Source: Thermotogae bacterium
GTDB taxonomy: Bacteria > Thermotogota > Thermotogae > Mesoaciditogales > Mesoaciditogaceae
NCBI GenBank assembly: GCA_026988035.1
Contig: JALSLY010000062.1
Span: forward strand, 1 to 44,286
DNA: 44,286 nucleotides
Reading direction: 5' to 3'
The notes below the pieces were generated by a model. That model saw nothing but the letters and a program-made list of their open reading frames with translations. It searched no databases and had not been told where the DNA came from. How positions within the stretch are numbered: position 1 is the first letter of the stretch; each line of letters begins with the position of its first letter. A program made the position numbers and the translations under genes. Below are positions 14,754-23,784 of this stretch, one piece after another.

Positions 14754-16663
14754 AAGAAGCCATAGAAAAAACAAAAATTGTACACATAGCTCTAGCCGGA
14801 AATCCTAATACAGGAAAATCAACAATATTTAATGCTTTAACGGGAGCACATCAACATGTTGGAAATTGGCCAGGAGTTACGGTTGAAAAAAAAGTGGGAG
14901 ATTTTCACTACAAAAATAAGGAATTCGAGATAACAGATCTCCCGGGAACTTACGGCCTCACTGCTTATTCTATAGATGAACGAATTGCTCGAGATTTCTT
15001 AATAGAAAGCAAACCAGATGTTACTGTGATTGTTATGGACTCAACAAACCTCGAGAGAAATCTTTACCTGGCTATCTCCGTATTGGAACTCGGCAGGAAA
15101 ATTGTTTTGGATTTAAACATGAATGATATAGCCGAGCATAAGGGCATCAAAATAGACACTGAAAAAATAGGTAAGATTCTCAATTGTCCAGTTGTGAAAA
15201 CAGATGCCTTTCATAAAATAGGACTTGAGGAACTAAAAGCTGCCATTTTAAAAGCCACAACCTTTTCCTCATCCCAAAAGGAGTTGGAGTTCTTTGTAGA
15301 CTATTCGGAAGATGTAGAGATAGAAATCTCAAAAATAGAAAAAATGCTAAAAAGTGAAAGTATATACCCAAAAAGATTCTTAGCCACAAGACTTCTTGAG
15401 GGAGATCCGGAAATTGTGCATTACTTGCGTCAGACAAGTAGAGAATTCGTCGTTGAAGAAGCAATGCATGTAGGTAGACACCTCGAAAAGAATTTCGGAT
15501 ACGACATGGAAACATGGATGATTGAAAGACGATACAATTTTATCAGAGGTTTGTTAAAAGAGAGCGTTAAAAGAGAAAAAAGATCGATAAAATTGAACAC
15601 TTCTGACAAAATAGATAGAGTACTCACTAACAAGTTTTTAGGAATTCCCATATTCCTTGCTGTCATGTGGGCAACTTTTGAAATAACTTTTTCGGTTGGT
15701 GGATGGTTTGCAAACTACATCGACGCATTTTTTGGGTGGTTCGCAGAAGTCGTAACAGCTGGGATGGATGTAATTCAAGCACCTATGTGGCTGATATCCT
15801 TTTTGACAAATGGGTTGATAGCGGGAGTTGGAACAGTTTTGGTGTTTTTACCAAATATTATGATCCTTTTCCTCGCGATAGCAATTCTCGAAGACTCGGG
15901 CTATATGGCACGTGCTGCGTTCGTTATGGATAAATTGATGCATGCAATAGGTTTACATGGAAAATCCTTCATTCCAATGATCATAGGTTTTGGATGCAAC
16001 GTACCTGCAATTATGTCAACACGGACTTTGAGCTCTGAAAAAGACAGAATACTGACCATACTGATAAATCCTTTTATGTCTTGTTCTGCAAGACTGCCAA
16101 TATATATATTGTTCACATCTATCTTCTTTAAATCCAATCAAGGAACGATCGTTTTTTCACTCTACTTTCTTGGAATCGCAGTTGCAATTCTTTCAGCCAA
16201 GATCCTCAAACCTATATTCTTCAAACACGAGACAGCTCCTCTCATTATGGAACTCCCTCCTTATAGATTGCCAACTGTGAAAACTTCCTTGATTCATACC
16301 TGGGAAAGAGCAAGCGCATTTTTGAAGAAAGCAGGAACAGTGATCGTAGCTGGGGTGGTGCTTGTTTGGTTTTTGGCAAGTTTCCCAATATCAACAGAGT
16401 ATGCCAGTCAACAAACATTAATAGGACATTTGGGAATGTTCCTTGCACCTATATTTAAACCAGCTGGATTTGGATTTTGGCAAGCCGCCGTGGCACTTTT
16501 TTTTGGAGTGATCGCAAAAGAAACCGTCGTGGGAACGATGGGAACTTTGTTCGGAGGAGAAAGCAAACTTGCAACAATTCTCCCACAGTATTTTGCGCCG
16601 CTTTCGGCATATTCGTTCATGATCATGAGTTTATTGTACATTCCGTGTATTGCGCGAGTATAG
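14750..16663 (+). CDS. feoB: Ferrous iron transporter FeoB, truncated by frameshift
   Basis: FeoB imports Fe(II) through the membrane with an N-terminal GTP-binding domain. Visible parts: G1 GNPNTGKST, G3 DLPGTYGL, G4 NMND, then Gate/nucleoside-recognition membrane segments (LVFLPNIMILFLAIAILEDS, GFGCNVPAIMSTR, FMSCSARLPIY). The frame ends early at 637 residues with YIPCIARV. The expected continuation (SIATIYKETNWKW) is found in another frame from 16657. Removing two bases (CG at 16655-16656 in GCGCG) would restore a protein of about 676 residues, near the usual Thermotoga length. As read, the last membrane helix is lost. Sequencing error, a real mutation or recoding remain possible. Confidence 0.93.
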   Translation: MKEAIEKTKIVHIALAGNPNTGKSTIFNALTGAHQHVGNWPGVTVEKKVGDFHYKNKEFEITDLPGTYGLTAYSIDERIARDFLIESKPDVTVIVMDSTNLERNLYLAISVLELGRKIVLDLNMNDIAEHKGIKIDTEKIGKILNCPVVKTDAFHKIGLEELKAAILKATTFSSSQKELEFFVDYSEDVEIEISKIEKMLKSESIYPKRFLATRLLEGDPEIVHYLRQTSREFVVEEAMHVGRHLEKNFGYDMETWMIERRYNFIRGLLKESVKREKRSIKLNTSDKIDRVLTNKFLGIPIFLAVMWATFEITFSVGGWFANYIDAFFGWFAEVVTAGMDVIQAPMWLISFLTNGLIAGVGTVLVFLPNIMILFLAIAILEDSGYMARAAFVMDKLMHAIGLHGKSFIPMIIGFGCNVPAIMSTRTLSSEKDRILTILINPFMSCSARLPIYILFTSIFFKSNQGTIVFSLYFLGIAVAILSAKILKPIFFKHETAPLIMELPPYRLPTVKTSLIHTWERASAFLKKAGTVIVAGVVLVWFLASFPISTEYASQQTLIGHLGMFLAPIFKPAGFGFWQAAVALFFGVIAKETVVGTMGTLFGGESKLATILPQYFAPLSAYSFMIMSLLYIPCIARV

Positions 16664-16782
16664 CAACCATATATAAAGAAACAAATTGGAAGTGGACGGC
16701 ATTTTCTGTAGTGTACAGTTTACTGATAGGATGGACATTCGCGGTAACTTTTTATCAAATAGGAAGTTTAATTGTGAAATGA
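16657..16782 (+). pseudogene. feoB: Out-of-frame 3' end of feoB
   Basis: This 41-codon stretch encodes SIATIYKETNWKWTAFSVVY and then a hydrophobic helix ending before a TGA at 16780-16782. It matches the conserved C-terminus of FeoB, including the last membrane helix, but lies one frame behind the main ORF. It has no start or ribosome binding site of its own. Confidence 0.85.
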
Positions 16783-16825
16783 ACTACCCTACCATCTATA
16801 TTAGTGAGACTCTCAATTGCCAGTC

Positions 16826-16842
16826 TGGCTTTGTTAAAGCCA
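16826..16842. other. Perfect stem-loop downstream of feoB
   Basis: TGGCTTT and AAAGCCA pair around a three-base loop. The following bases on the plus strand are A, not T, so it is not a standard intrinsic terminator for feoB. It may still mark the mRNA end. Confidence 0.35.
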
Positions 16843-16909
16843 AAAAACATGTCTTGCCTATCGATCTCCGGCACGAAGCAAAAAGACGTTGCTCTGGGAA
16901 TTCACCGTG

Positions 16910-16938
16910 TTGACAAACACAAAATGAAATGCTAAACT
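16910..16938 (+). promoter_or_regulatory. Promoter of pyrE
   Basis: TTGACA (16910-16915) and TAAACT (16933-16938) are separated by 17 bases, with TGC before the -10 box (extended -10). The pyrE ATG is at 16976. Confidence 0.85.
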
Positions 16939-16975
16939 CCTCCTGATAAATAACAAAAAATTAAGGAGTGAGAAG

Positions 16976-17551
16976 ATGATAAACATAAGAGAACTATTGG
17001 AGGAGACTGGTGCGTTTCTAAAAGGCCATTTTTTGCTCTCTTCAGGTCTCCATTCTGATACTTACATTCAGTGCGCAAAATTGCTTCAAAAAACACGCTA
17101 TGCTAAAGGAGTAGGTGCAGATCTTGCTTTGAAATTACAGAAATTTAGTCCAGATTGCATAGTATCGCCTGCAATAGGAGGTATTATTATAGGCTACGAA
17201 GTGGCTCGCAGCTTAGATATATCTTTCATGTTCGCCGAGAGAAATTCTGATGGTATCATGACATTCAGACGTGGGTTTGATCCCTCAAAGTTCAAAAGAA
17301 TGGTTATTGTGGAAGATGTGGTAACAACCGGGAAATCTACACGGGAAGTTATCAAAGCCCTTAAAGAATGCAATTCAAATGTTATAGCTACTTCTGCCAT
17401 AGTAAACAGAACAAAAATAAATGAAATAGATGATCTCCCACTCGTCTCGCTCACCAATATATCTTTGAAAACGTATACACCAAAAGAATGTCCCCTATGC
17501 AAAGATGGGATTCCTTTGATCAAACCCGGCACCAGAAAGATCTTTAAGTAG
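16976..17551 (+). CDS. pyrE: Orotate phosphoribosyltransferase
   Basis: PyrE joins orotate to PRPP to give OMP in pyrimidine synthesis. The 191-residue protein has the type I phosphoribosyltransferase motif MVIVEDVVTTGKS (about 107-120), the early FLLSSGLHSDTYIQC substrate segment and the SPAIGGIIIGYEVAR region typical of the thermophile PyrE group. AAGGAG lies eight bases before the ATG. It has its own promoter and no other pyrimidine gene is next to it. It converges with polC 25 bases later. Confidence 0.95.
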   Translation: MINIRELLEETGAFLKGHFLLSSGLHSDTYIQCAKLLQKTRYAKGVGADLALKLQKFSPDCIVSPAIGGIIIGYEVARSLDISFMFAERNSDGIMTFRRGFDPSKFKRMVIVEDVVTTGKSTREVIKALKECNSNVIATSAIVNRTKINEIDDLPLVSLTNISLKTYTPKECPLCKDGIPLIKPGTRKIFK

Positions 17552-17576
17552 GGACAATTCTTGAATTGCTCTCGTT

Positions 17577-20500
17577 TCATATCAACATTATTTGATCATT
17601 TTCAGGTAAATCCTTTAAAGCACCTAAGTCGCGTAAAAGCTGCAGATGTGTTTTATTAAGAAGTGTTCGAGTCTTTAAGTCCTCGATGGATTTGAAGGGT
17701 TTTTTGCTCCTTTCTCTTTCTATAGATGCAGCCACTTTGCCACCAAGCCCTGAAATTTTATTTAGAGGAACCCTGAGAGCATTATCCTCGATAGTAAAGC
17801 GTGTAGCGCTTGATTTGAAGATATCCACACCTTTAAATAGAAATCCTCTTAAGAGCATTTCCTTGGCGACTTCTAAAACAGTTTTCCTGGCTCTGTCTTT
17901 GACATTCTCTATTCCTTCTTCAGCCATATGGCGCAACTCCACATTCACCCATTCTAATCCACCACTTACAATTCTTATATCAAACTCGCCACCTTTAATA
18001 GTAAAGTAGGCCGCATAAAAAGCAAGTGGATAGTGAACTTTAAAATATGCGATTCTGAAAGCCATACTTACATAAGCAACGGCGTGTGCTTTAGGGAAAA
18101 GATATTTTATTTTGTGACACGATTTCATATACCATTCCGGTACTTTATTTTCCTTCATAGCTTTTATATCTTCTTCTCTGAGGTTTTTGCCCTTTCTAAC
18201 ACGCTCCATTATTGCAAAAGCTCTGGATGGTTCAAGCCCCTTATGTATGAGATAATTCATAATGTCATCTCGACAGGCTATGACATTTTCTAACGTTGCC
18301 TTTTTCGCTTTTATGAGATTTTGAGCATTATTTGCCCACACATCTGTTCCATGAGAAAGGCCTGAGATTCTCACGAGATCCCCAAAAGATTTTGGCCTTG
18401 TTTCTACAAGCATTTGCCGCACAAAGTTGGTCCCGAATTCAGGTATTCCATATGTCCCGACATCTGTTCCGAGTTCTTTTTTGTTCAAGCCTAACGATTT
18501 CGTTGAGGAAAAGAGTTCCAAAGTAGGCTTATCGTTCATTGGAATTTTCATGGGATCCACACCCGTTAGATCTTTAAGCATTTTCATCGTTGTAGGATCG
18601 TCATGCCCAAGTATATCGAGTTTTACAAGCGTATCATGTATTGAGTGATAATCAAAATGTGTGGTTGTTACATCACTTTTGCTATCATTTGCCGGTCTTT
18701 GAACAGCCGTAAATTGATGGACATCGAGATCTTTTGGAACAATCATCAAGCCACCTGGATGCTGGCCGGTTGTGCGTTTAACTCCAGTAAGGCGCGAAGC
18801 AAAGTACTCAATTTCAGCCCTATTTAAATGCTCACCGGTTTTCTCTATGTATCCTTTTACAAATCCATAAGCTGTTCGATCGGCTATTGTAGATATCGTT
18901 CCGGCACGAAAAACGTGCTTCTTCCCAAAAAGTTTTTCTATGAATTTATGAGCTTTGGATTGATAATCACCAGAGAAGTTGAGATCTATATCAGGAACTT
19001 TGTCACCATGAAATCCCATAAAGGTTTCAAATGGGATATTTTGCCCATCAATTTTCAAATCTGCCCCGCATTTTGGGCACTTTTTTGGTGGAAGATCATA
19101 TCCTGATTCCACCGAATTGTCAAATTCAATATGATGGCATTTTGGACAGTAATAATGTGGTGGAAGCGGGTTAACTTCGGTAATGCCAAGCATTGTAGCT
19201 ACCAATGAAGATCCAACAGAACCTCTTGAACCGACAACGTATCCATCAGATTCTGACTTCTCAACCAACTTTTTTGCTATAAGATATAAAACCGCATAAC
19301 CATGATCTATTATGGAGTGAAGCTCTCTATCAAGCCTTTCAGATACAACTTTCGGGAGTGGTTGACCATAGAGCTTCATAGCATTTTGATATGCTTCTTT
19401 CTTGATAGTTTCTTCTGCATCTTCAATCTTAGGTGGATGAAGCTTTGAATCCACAACTTTCACATTTTCAACTTCGTCTGCGACCTTGTTGGTATTCTCC
19501 ACAACGACTTTCTTGCAAATCTCATCCACATTATCAAAGTCTTCGAATATCTCCCTGGCAGCTTTCAACATTTCTTCTGTCGTTCTAAGATAAAGGCCTG
19601 GTTGATCATTAAAATTCTTGTAATCCTGTGCTGCCTGGAGTATTGCTCTGACTTTAGCATCTTCTGGATTCAAAAAGTGCACATCTCCTGTCATGACAAC
19701 AGGTATGGAAAGTATTTCTCCAAGGGAATAAACTTTCAAATAAAATTTCTTCAGAAGCTCTTTTGTTATATTACGCGAATCATCATCGCTTTTTACGTCT
19801 AAAGGCATAATTTCGAGAAAATCATAAAATGATGCAATTTGTATAAGCTCTTCTTCAGTTGCTCCTCCAAAATAATTTTCTGCCAGTTCACCAGACAAGC
19901 AGGCAGAACCAATAAGTAATCCATTTCTCCTTTTTGCAAGCAGGGATTTGGGAATCCTTGGTTTTCCCTTAAAGTATTCAATATGAGATTTACTGACCAA
20001 TTTGTAAAGATTGGTAAGGCCCTTCTGATCTCTTACAAGGATTGTCATATGATGAGGATATAAAGACTTTACATCTACATTTTTAGAAAGCTCATTAAGC
20101 TTTTCAAGAGTATGTATCCCCTTAGAACTTGACATGTTTACAAGTTTCAAAAAAACCTCTGCGGTAATTTTCGTGTCCTCCAAAGCACGATGATGATTGA
20201 ATTCACCCAGTTCAAGTGCTTTGACAACCTTTTCTAATCCATAGCCAGAAAGTGTTAAAAGCGCCTTTGAAAACTGAAGAGTATCTATGTAAGGAAGATT
20301 TACAGCCACGTTAAGCTTTTTTGCGGTTTCCCTCAGGAACCTATAGTCAAAATCAGCGTTGTGGGCAACAAGAATCGAGTTTCCTATGAAATCCATGAGT
20401 TTCGGAAGAACTTCTTCTATATTGGGTGCACTCTTGAGCTTTTCCTCAGAAATACCTGTGATTTCAAACGACTTAGATGAGATTTTGCCTTTCGGTTTTA

Positions 20501-21728
20501 CAAGAGAATGAAACGTTTGAGTGATCTTCATGTTTTCTACTCTAACAGCACCGATTTCTATGATTTCATCACTTACTGCGTTTAAACCTGTTGTTTCAAA
20601 GTCTAAAACAACAAAAGTCGTATCTTTTAGCTCCCCAGCCGGCATCCCGTTTCTAAGTATTTCACCGGTGTCATCAACAACGTAGGCTTCCATTCCATAT
20701 ATAGTTTTAATGCCATTTTTCAAACTAAGCTTTTCAAATGTCGGGAAGGCCTGTATAACACCATGATCAGTCACGGCAATAGCACTGTGATTCCATCTCT
20801 TCAGGATCTTGAAAAGTTCTTCTGGATTCACCAATCCGTCCATCGCCGACATGGTAGTATGTAAATGTAATTCGACTCGCTTAACAGCGGAGTTGTCTAT
20901 TCTGAACTCCGGTTCCCATTCTTCAATAGAATTGACCATAATGATTTTTTCATGTGTATATTTGTCTTCACTAACTTTTCCCGAGATCATGCAATACTTT
21001 GGCATAGACTTAGCAAGATCGTTTGCTAATTGCCTGAACGCTTTACACTTTATAGCAGAAGTGGAATCGATTATTGAAAATGAAAATATGGGGTTTTTCC
21101 CACTTCTAAAAGTCCCTCCGAAGGATTCTCCAGCTATCCAAACATTATCTCCGATCTTAAGTGATTCGATTGACAATAGGGAAGGATATTTCAAGCTTTT
21201 CTTCTTCATTTGTCTTTTTCGCTTATTTTCAACAACTTTCGCTGCATTTGGTATAATTATTGGAGGCGGCGGCACTTCTTGTTTGTTGTTCGAAGATAAT
21301 GAGCAAGTGATTTCTACATTCATTTCAGGGAAAAATTTATATGCAAGTAAATCTATAGCACGTTTGGAGCCATTAACACTTATTCTGTCTTTTATAAACT
21401 CGTTGGAAACAAATATTCTAATGGCTTTACCTTCTATTTTCACGTCGTCCAATACACCATTTAAAACTTTAACTTCATCGAGAAGAGCATTTTTGAAAAG
21501 TTCTTTCTTGTCACTTGCACTAAAGGTGCGAATTCTCACGGGCATCTGCATATACGCTGCCAATATCTCTTCCATCTTTTTTGTTTCTCTGACTTCATCT
21601 ACAAGTAGTTCAATGACGTCCTTTTTCACAATAACGCTATCCACCTTAAACTTAAACATGGAATTGTTGAAACCAAACTGTTCAGAAAACTCTGTAAGAT
21701 CAAGATTTGTGACTATTCTGTAAGCCAT
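17577..21728 (-). CDS. polC: DNA polymerase III alpha subunit, PolC type
   Basis: PolC is the replicative polymerase of Firmicutes and Thermotogota and carries its own 3'-5' exonuclease. The protein (1383 residues from ATG 21728) shows an N-terminal region, an OB fold (about 190-275), the PHP domain start VELHLHTTMSAMDG (about 285), a DEDD exonuclease inserted at about 370-535 (FVVLDFETTGL, D376 and E378), the second PHP part, a zinc module (CPKCHH and CPKCGAD), and polymerase motifs GSRGSVGSSLVA and PDIDLNFSGDY. AAGGTG lies eight bases before ATG 21728, better than an in-frame GTG at 21752. It follows ruvC by 37 bases and is probably cotranscribed with it. Confidence 0.98.
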   Translation of the reverse strand: MAYRIVTNLDLTEFSEQFGFNNSMFKFKVDSVIVKKDVIELLVDEVRETKKMEEILAAYMQMPVRIRTFSASDKKELFKNALLDEVKVLNGVLDDVKIEGKAIRIFVSNEFIKDRISVNGSKRAIDLLAYKFFPEMNVEITCSLSSNNKQEVPPPPIIIPNAAKVVENKRKRQMKKKSLKYPSLLSIESLKIGDNVWIAGESFGGTFRSGKNPIFSFSIIDSTSAIKCKAFRQLANDLAKSMPKYCMISGKVSEDKYTHEKIIMVNSIEEWEPEFRIDNSAVKRVELHLHTTMSAMDGLVNPEELFKILKRWNHSAIAVTDHGVIQAFPTFEKLSLKNGIKTIYGMEAYVVDDTGEILRNGMPAGELKDTTFVVLDFETTGLNAVSDEIIEIGAVRVENMKITQTFHSLVKPKGKISSKSFEITGISEEKLKSAPNIEEVLPKLMDFIGNSILVAHNADFDYRFLRETAKKLNVAVNLPYIDTLQFSKALLTLSGYGLEKVVKALELGEFNHHRALEDTKITAEVFLKLVNMSSSKGIHTLEKLNELSKNVDVKSLYPHHMTILVRDQKGLTNLYKLVSKSHIEYFKGKPRIPKSLLAKRRNGLLIGSACLSGELAENYFGGATEEELIQIASFYDFLEIMPLDVKSDDDSRNITKELLKKFYLKVYSLGEILSIPVVMTGDVHFLNPEDAKVRAILQAAQDYKNFNDQPGLYLRTTEEMLKAAREIFEDFDNVDEICKKVVVENTNKVADEVENVKVVDSKLHPPKIEDAEETIKKEAYQNAMKLYGQPLPKVVSERLDRELHSIIDHGYAVLYLIAKKLVEKSESDGYVVGSRGSVGSSLVATMLGITEVNPLPPHYYCPKCHHIEFDNSVESGYDLPPKKCPKCGADLKIDGQNIPFETFMGFHGDKVPDIDLNFSGDYQSKAHKFIEKLFGKKHVFRAGTISTIADRTAYGFVKGYIEKTGEHLNRAEIEYFASRLTGVKRTTGQHPGGLMIVPKDLDVHQFTAVQRPANDSKSDVTTTHFDYHSIHDTLVKLDILGHDDPTTMKMLKDLTGVDPMKIPMNDKPTLELFSSTKSLGLNKKELGTDVGTYGIPEFGTNFVRQMLVETRPKSFGDLVRISGLSHGTDVWANNAQNLIKAKKATLENVIACRDDIMNYLIHKGLEPSRAFAIMERVRKGKNLREEDIKAMKENKVPEWYMKSCHKIKYLFPKAHAVAYVSMAFRIAYFKVHYPLAFYAAYFTIKGGEFDIRIVSGGLEWVNVELRHMAEEGIENVKDRARKTVLEVAKEMLLRGFLFKGVDIFKSSATRFTIEDNALRVPLNKISGLGGKVAASIERERSKKPFKSIEDLKTRTLLNKTHLQLLRDLGALKDLPENDQIMLI

Positions 21729-21765
21729 GTAACACACCTTCCGCATTTTCACTTTTCAAAATAAT

Positions 21766-22248
21766 TCATATTAAAAACTGATGAGCATGGCACAAAGCAA
21801 TTGCAAGTGCATCGGCAGCATCGTCTGGACGTGGAATGTTTTCCATTTTTAACATCACTCTGACCATTTCTTGTACTTGTCTTTTAGTGGCTTTCCCATA
21901 CCCAGTGACTGAAAGTTTAACCTCCATAGGCGTGTATTCATAAATCTTGACACCAAATTTTTCGAGTGCTAAGAGCATGACACCTCTAGCTTCTCCAACA
22001 GATATAGCAGTTGTTACGTTTCTAAAAAAATAAAGTTCTTCAATGGCTGATTCCTCGGGCATGAACTCAGTAAGAATCTTCGAAAGAGTATCGTATATTT
22101 TCTCAAGCCTTTTCGGTATGGCATCTTTGGAACTCGTTCGTATCGCTCCATACTTTACAAGTGTTTCTGTTCTGCCATGAACATCTATAACACCATAACC
22201 AACTATCCCGAACCCAGGATCCAGGCCTAATATTCTTTTGCTTAACAT
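21766..22248 (-). CDS. ruvC: Holliday junction resolvase RuvC
   Basis: RuvC cuts four-way DNA junctions during recombination. The 160-residue protein has the catalytic acids in expected places: D10 (GLDPG), E70 (IEELYFF), and D143/D146 (PDDAADALAIA). Length is typical. No Shine-Dalgarno precedes the ATG, and a TATAAT box lies only six bases upstream, so the mRNA may begin at the start codon (leaderless). polC follows in the same direction. Confidence 0.96.
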   Translation of the reverse strand: MLSKRILGLDPGFGIVGYGVIDVHGRTETLVKYGAIRTSSKDAIPKRLEKIYDTLSKILTEFMPEESAIEELYFFRNVTTAISVGEARGVMLLALEKFGVKIYEYTPMEVKLSVTGYGKATKRQVQEMVRVMLKMENIPRPDDAADALAIALCHAHQFLI

Positions 22249-22254
22249 GTTGTA

Positions 22255-22260
22255 ATTATA
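22255..22260 (-). promoter_or_regulatory. -10 box of ruvC-polC, placed for a leaderless transcript
   Basis: A perfect TATAAT on the minus strand ends at 22255; the ruvC ATG begins at 22248. The start site expected from this box coincides with the start codon. No good -35 box is visible. Confidence 0.55.
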
Positions 22261-22412
22261 CTTGAAAGAGTTTTAAGAAGCCTCACGCTATTATGAAGAA
22301 TTAAGAATTTGAAGAATGTAAATTCCACTAAACTAACGACAGATCATCAAAAAACGTAAAAATGCGCCTCACAAACGAAACTTATAGTCAGATCGCAAGT
22401 ACATAACTTGAG

Positions 22413-22441
22413 TTGAGTTTTGAACTTAAGCATGTTATAAT
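22413..22441 (+). promoter_or_regulatory. Promoter of rpmB-alr-yhaM
   Basis: TTGAGT (22413-22418) and TATAAT (22436-22441) are separated by 17 bases, with TGT before the -10 box. The 232-base region between ruvC and rpmB holds nothing else that I can support. Confidence 0.85.
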
Positions 22442-22480
22442 TCGCCAGATAGAAAAGTGAAAGGGAAGGTGTAAAAAACG

Positions 22481-22672
22481 ATGTCAAGAAAATGCGATAT
22501 TTGCGGAAAAACTGTTTCAACTGGAAACAATGTAAGCCATTCGCACAGAAAGACAAAAAGAACTTTTAAACCAAACCTTCAGCCTGTCAAGATATTAGAC
22601 AAAGAAGGCAAGGTAAAACGCTTGATGGTTTGTACGAGATGTCTTAAGGCTGGAAAAGTTCAGAGAGTTTAA
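22481..22672 (+). CDS. rpmB: 50S ribosomal protein L28
   Basis: The 63-residue protein is the zinc-ribbon form of L28, with C5-x2-C8 and C51-x2-C54 and the [16 protein letters not shown] core. It is part of the large ribosomal subunit. GGGAAGGTG precedes the ATG. alr starts five bases after the stop. Confidence 0.98.
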   Translation: MSRKCDICGKTVSTGNNVSHSHRKTKRTFKPNLQPVKILDKEGKVKRLMVCTRCLKAGKVQRV

Positions 22673-22677
22673 CAAAC

Positions 22678-23775
22678 GTGGAAAGCAGAAACACGTATGC
22701 GGAGGTAAATGTTAAAAAGTTCCTCCGCAATATTTTTGAGATTTCGAAAAGAGCTGGAGTTCCTGTTGCTCCCGTACTTAAAGCCGATGCTTATGGTCAC
22801 GGGGCGGTGAGATTAGCTCATGCGTGTCAGAAAGATGGAATCGGATTCCTTATTGTTGCTTTCTTGGAAGAAGGAATTCAACTTAGAAAATCCGGAATAA
22901 CGTTGCCGATCCTTATTTTAAACTATTTTAATCCCTTTTATACAAAAAAGGCTATAGAATATGATTTGTCGATCACGATATATTCTTTTGAACAGATGAA
23001 AAAAATTGTTGAATGTATAGATCAAAGTGACAAATTGAAAGTTCATCTTAATGTTGATACCGGCATGTCTCGGCTTGGACTCGATCCCGAAAATTCTCTG
23101 AAACTTTACAAAGAAATGAAAAATGACAAAAGGTTTATCATCGAGGGTGTTTATACACACTTTTCTTCGGCTGACGAACCAGAAGATGCGACAAATACCA
23201 AACAAATAAAAAAATTTAAAGCTTTTCTGAATCGCATAGGGAAACCACGTTACATTCATGTCTCCAACAGTGCCGCAACCACCATTTTGAATCTTCCCTT
23301 TGGGAACATGTGCAGGGTTGGCATAGCTTCATACGGGCTACAGCCATCTTCCAATGTTCAGATAGATTACATTCAACCTGTGATGAGCATCCACTCAACT
23401 GTTTCATTCGTGAAAAAGCTAAGTAAGGGTCAAAGTGTTGGTTATGGCCACACTTTTACTGCTAACAAAAAAATGAAAGTCGCCACCGTTCCATTTGGCT
23501 ACGCTGATGGGTTGCCAAGAAGTCTTTCAAATAAAGGAGAGGTTTTGATCCACTCTAAACGCGCTCGTATATTGGGAAGAGTAAGTATGGACCAGATAGT
23601 AGTTGATGTTTCAGCCCTTAATGATGTTAAAATGGGAGATGATGTGATAATAATTGGTGAAAGCAATGGTGAAAGAATAAGCGCTGAAGAAGTGGCAGAG
23701 ATAGCTGGTACAATAAATTATGAAATTGTATGTGATATTTCTAAGAGAGTACCACGTATTTACATTGAAGAATGA
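22678..23775 (+). CDS. alr: Alanine racemase
   Basis: Alr interconverts L- and D-alanine with PLP for cell wall synthesis. The 365-residue protein has the PLP lysine K35 in VLKADAYGHG, the HLNVDTGMSRLG segment, and the catalytic tyrosine Y256 in SVGYGHTF, followed by PFGYADGLPR and GRVSMDQ. It starts with GTG close after rpmB and lacks a strong Shine-Dalgarno, so coupling to rpmB is likely. Length is normal. Confidence 0.96.
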   Translation: MESRNTYAEVNVKKFLRNIFEISKRAGVPVAPVLKADAYGHGAVRLAHACQKDGIGFLIVAFLEEGIQLRKSGITLPILILNYFNPFYTKKAIEYDLSITIYSFEQMKKIVECIDQSDKLKVHLNVDTGMSRLGLDPENSLKLYKEMKNDKRFIIEGVYTHFSSADEPEDATNTKQIKKFKAFLNRIGKPRYIHVSNSAATTILNLPFGNMCRVGIASYGLQPSSNVQIDYIQPVMSIHSTVSFVKKLSKGQSVGYGHTFTANKKMKVATVPFGYADGLPRSLSNKGEVLIHSKRARILGRVSMDQIVVDVSALNDVKMGDDVIIIGESNGERISAEEVAEIAGTINYEIVCDISKRVPRIYIEE

Positions 23776-23784
23776 AAGTGGTGT

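Noticed and set aside
16686-16913. A 75-codon ORF after feoB
   Set aside because: It overlaps the out-of-frame feoB tail and continues into an intergenic stretch without a ribosome binding site or known domain.
17552-17576. Short CAATTC/GAATTG repeat between pyrE and polC
   Set aside because: The two-base gap leaves too small a loop for a stable hairpin and no T run follows; not called as a terminator.
20809-21723. A 304-codon plus-strand ORF
   Set aside because: It lies entirely antisense to polC, whose minus-strand frame shows clear family motifs; the antisense protein has no recognisable domain and is serine-rich, as expected from a shadow frame.
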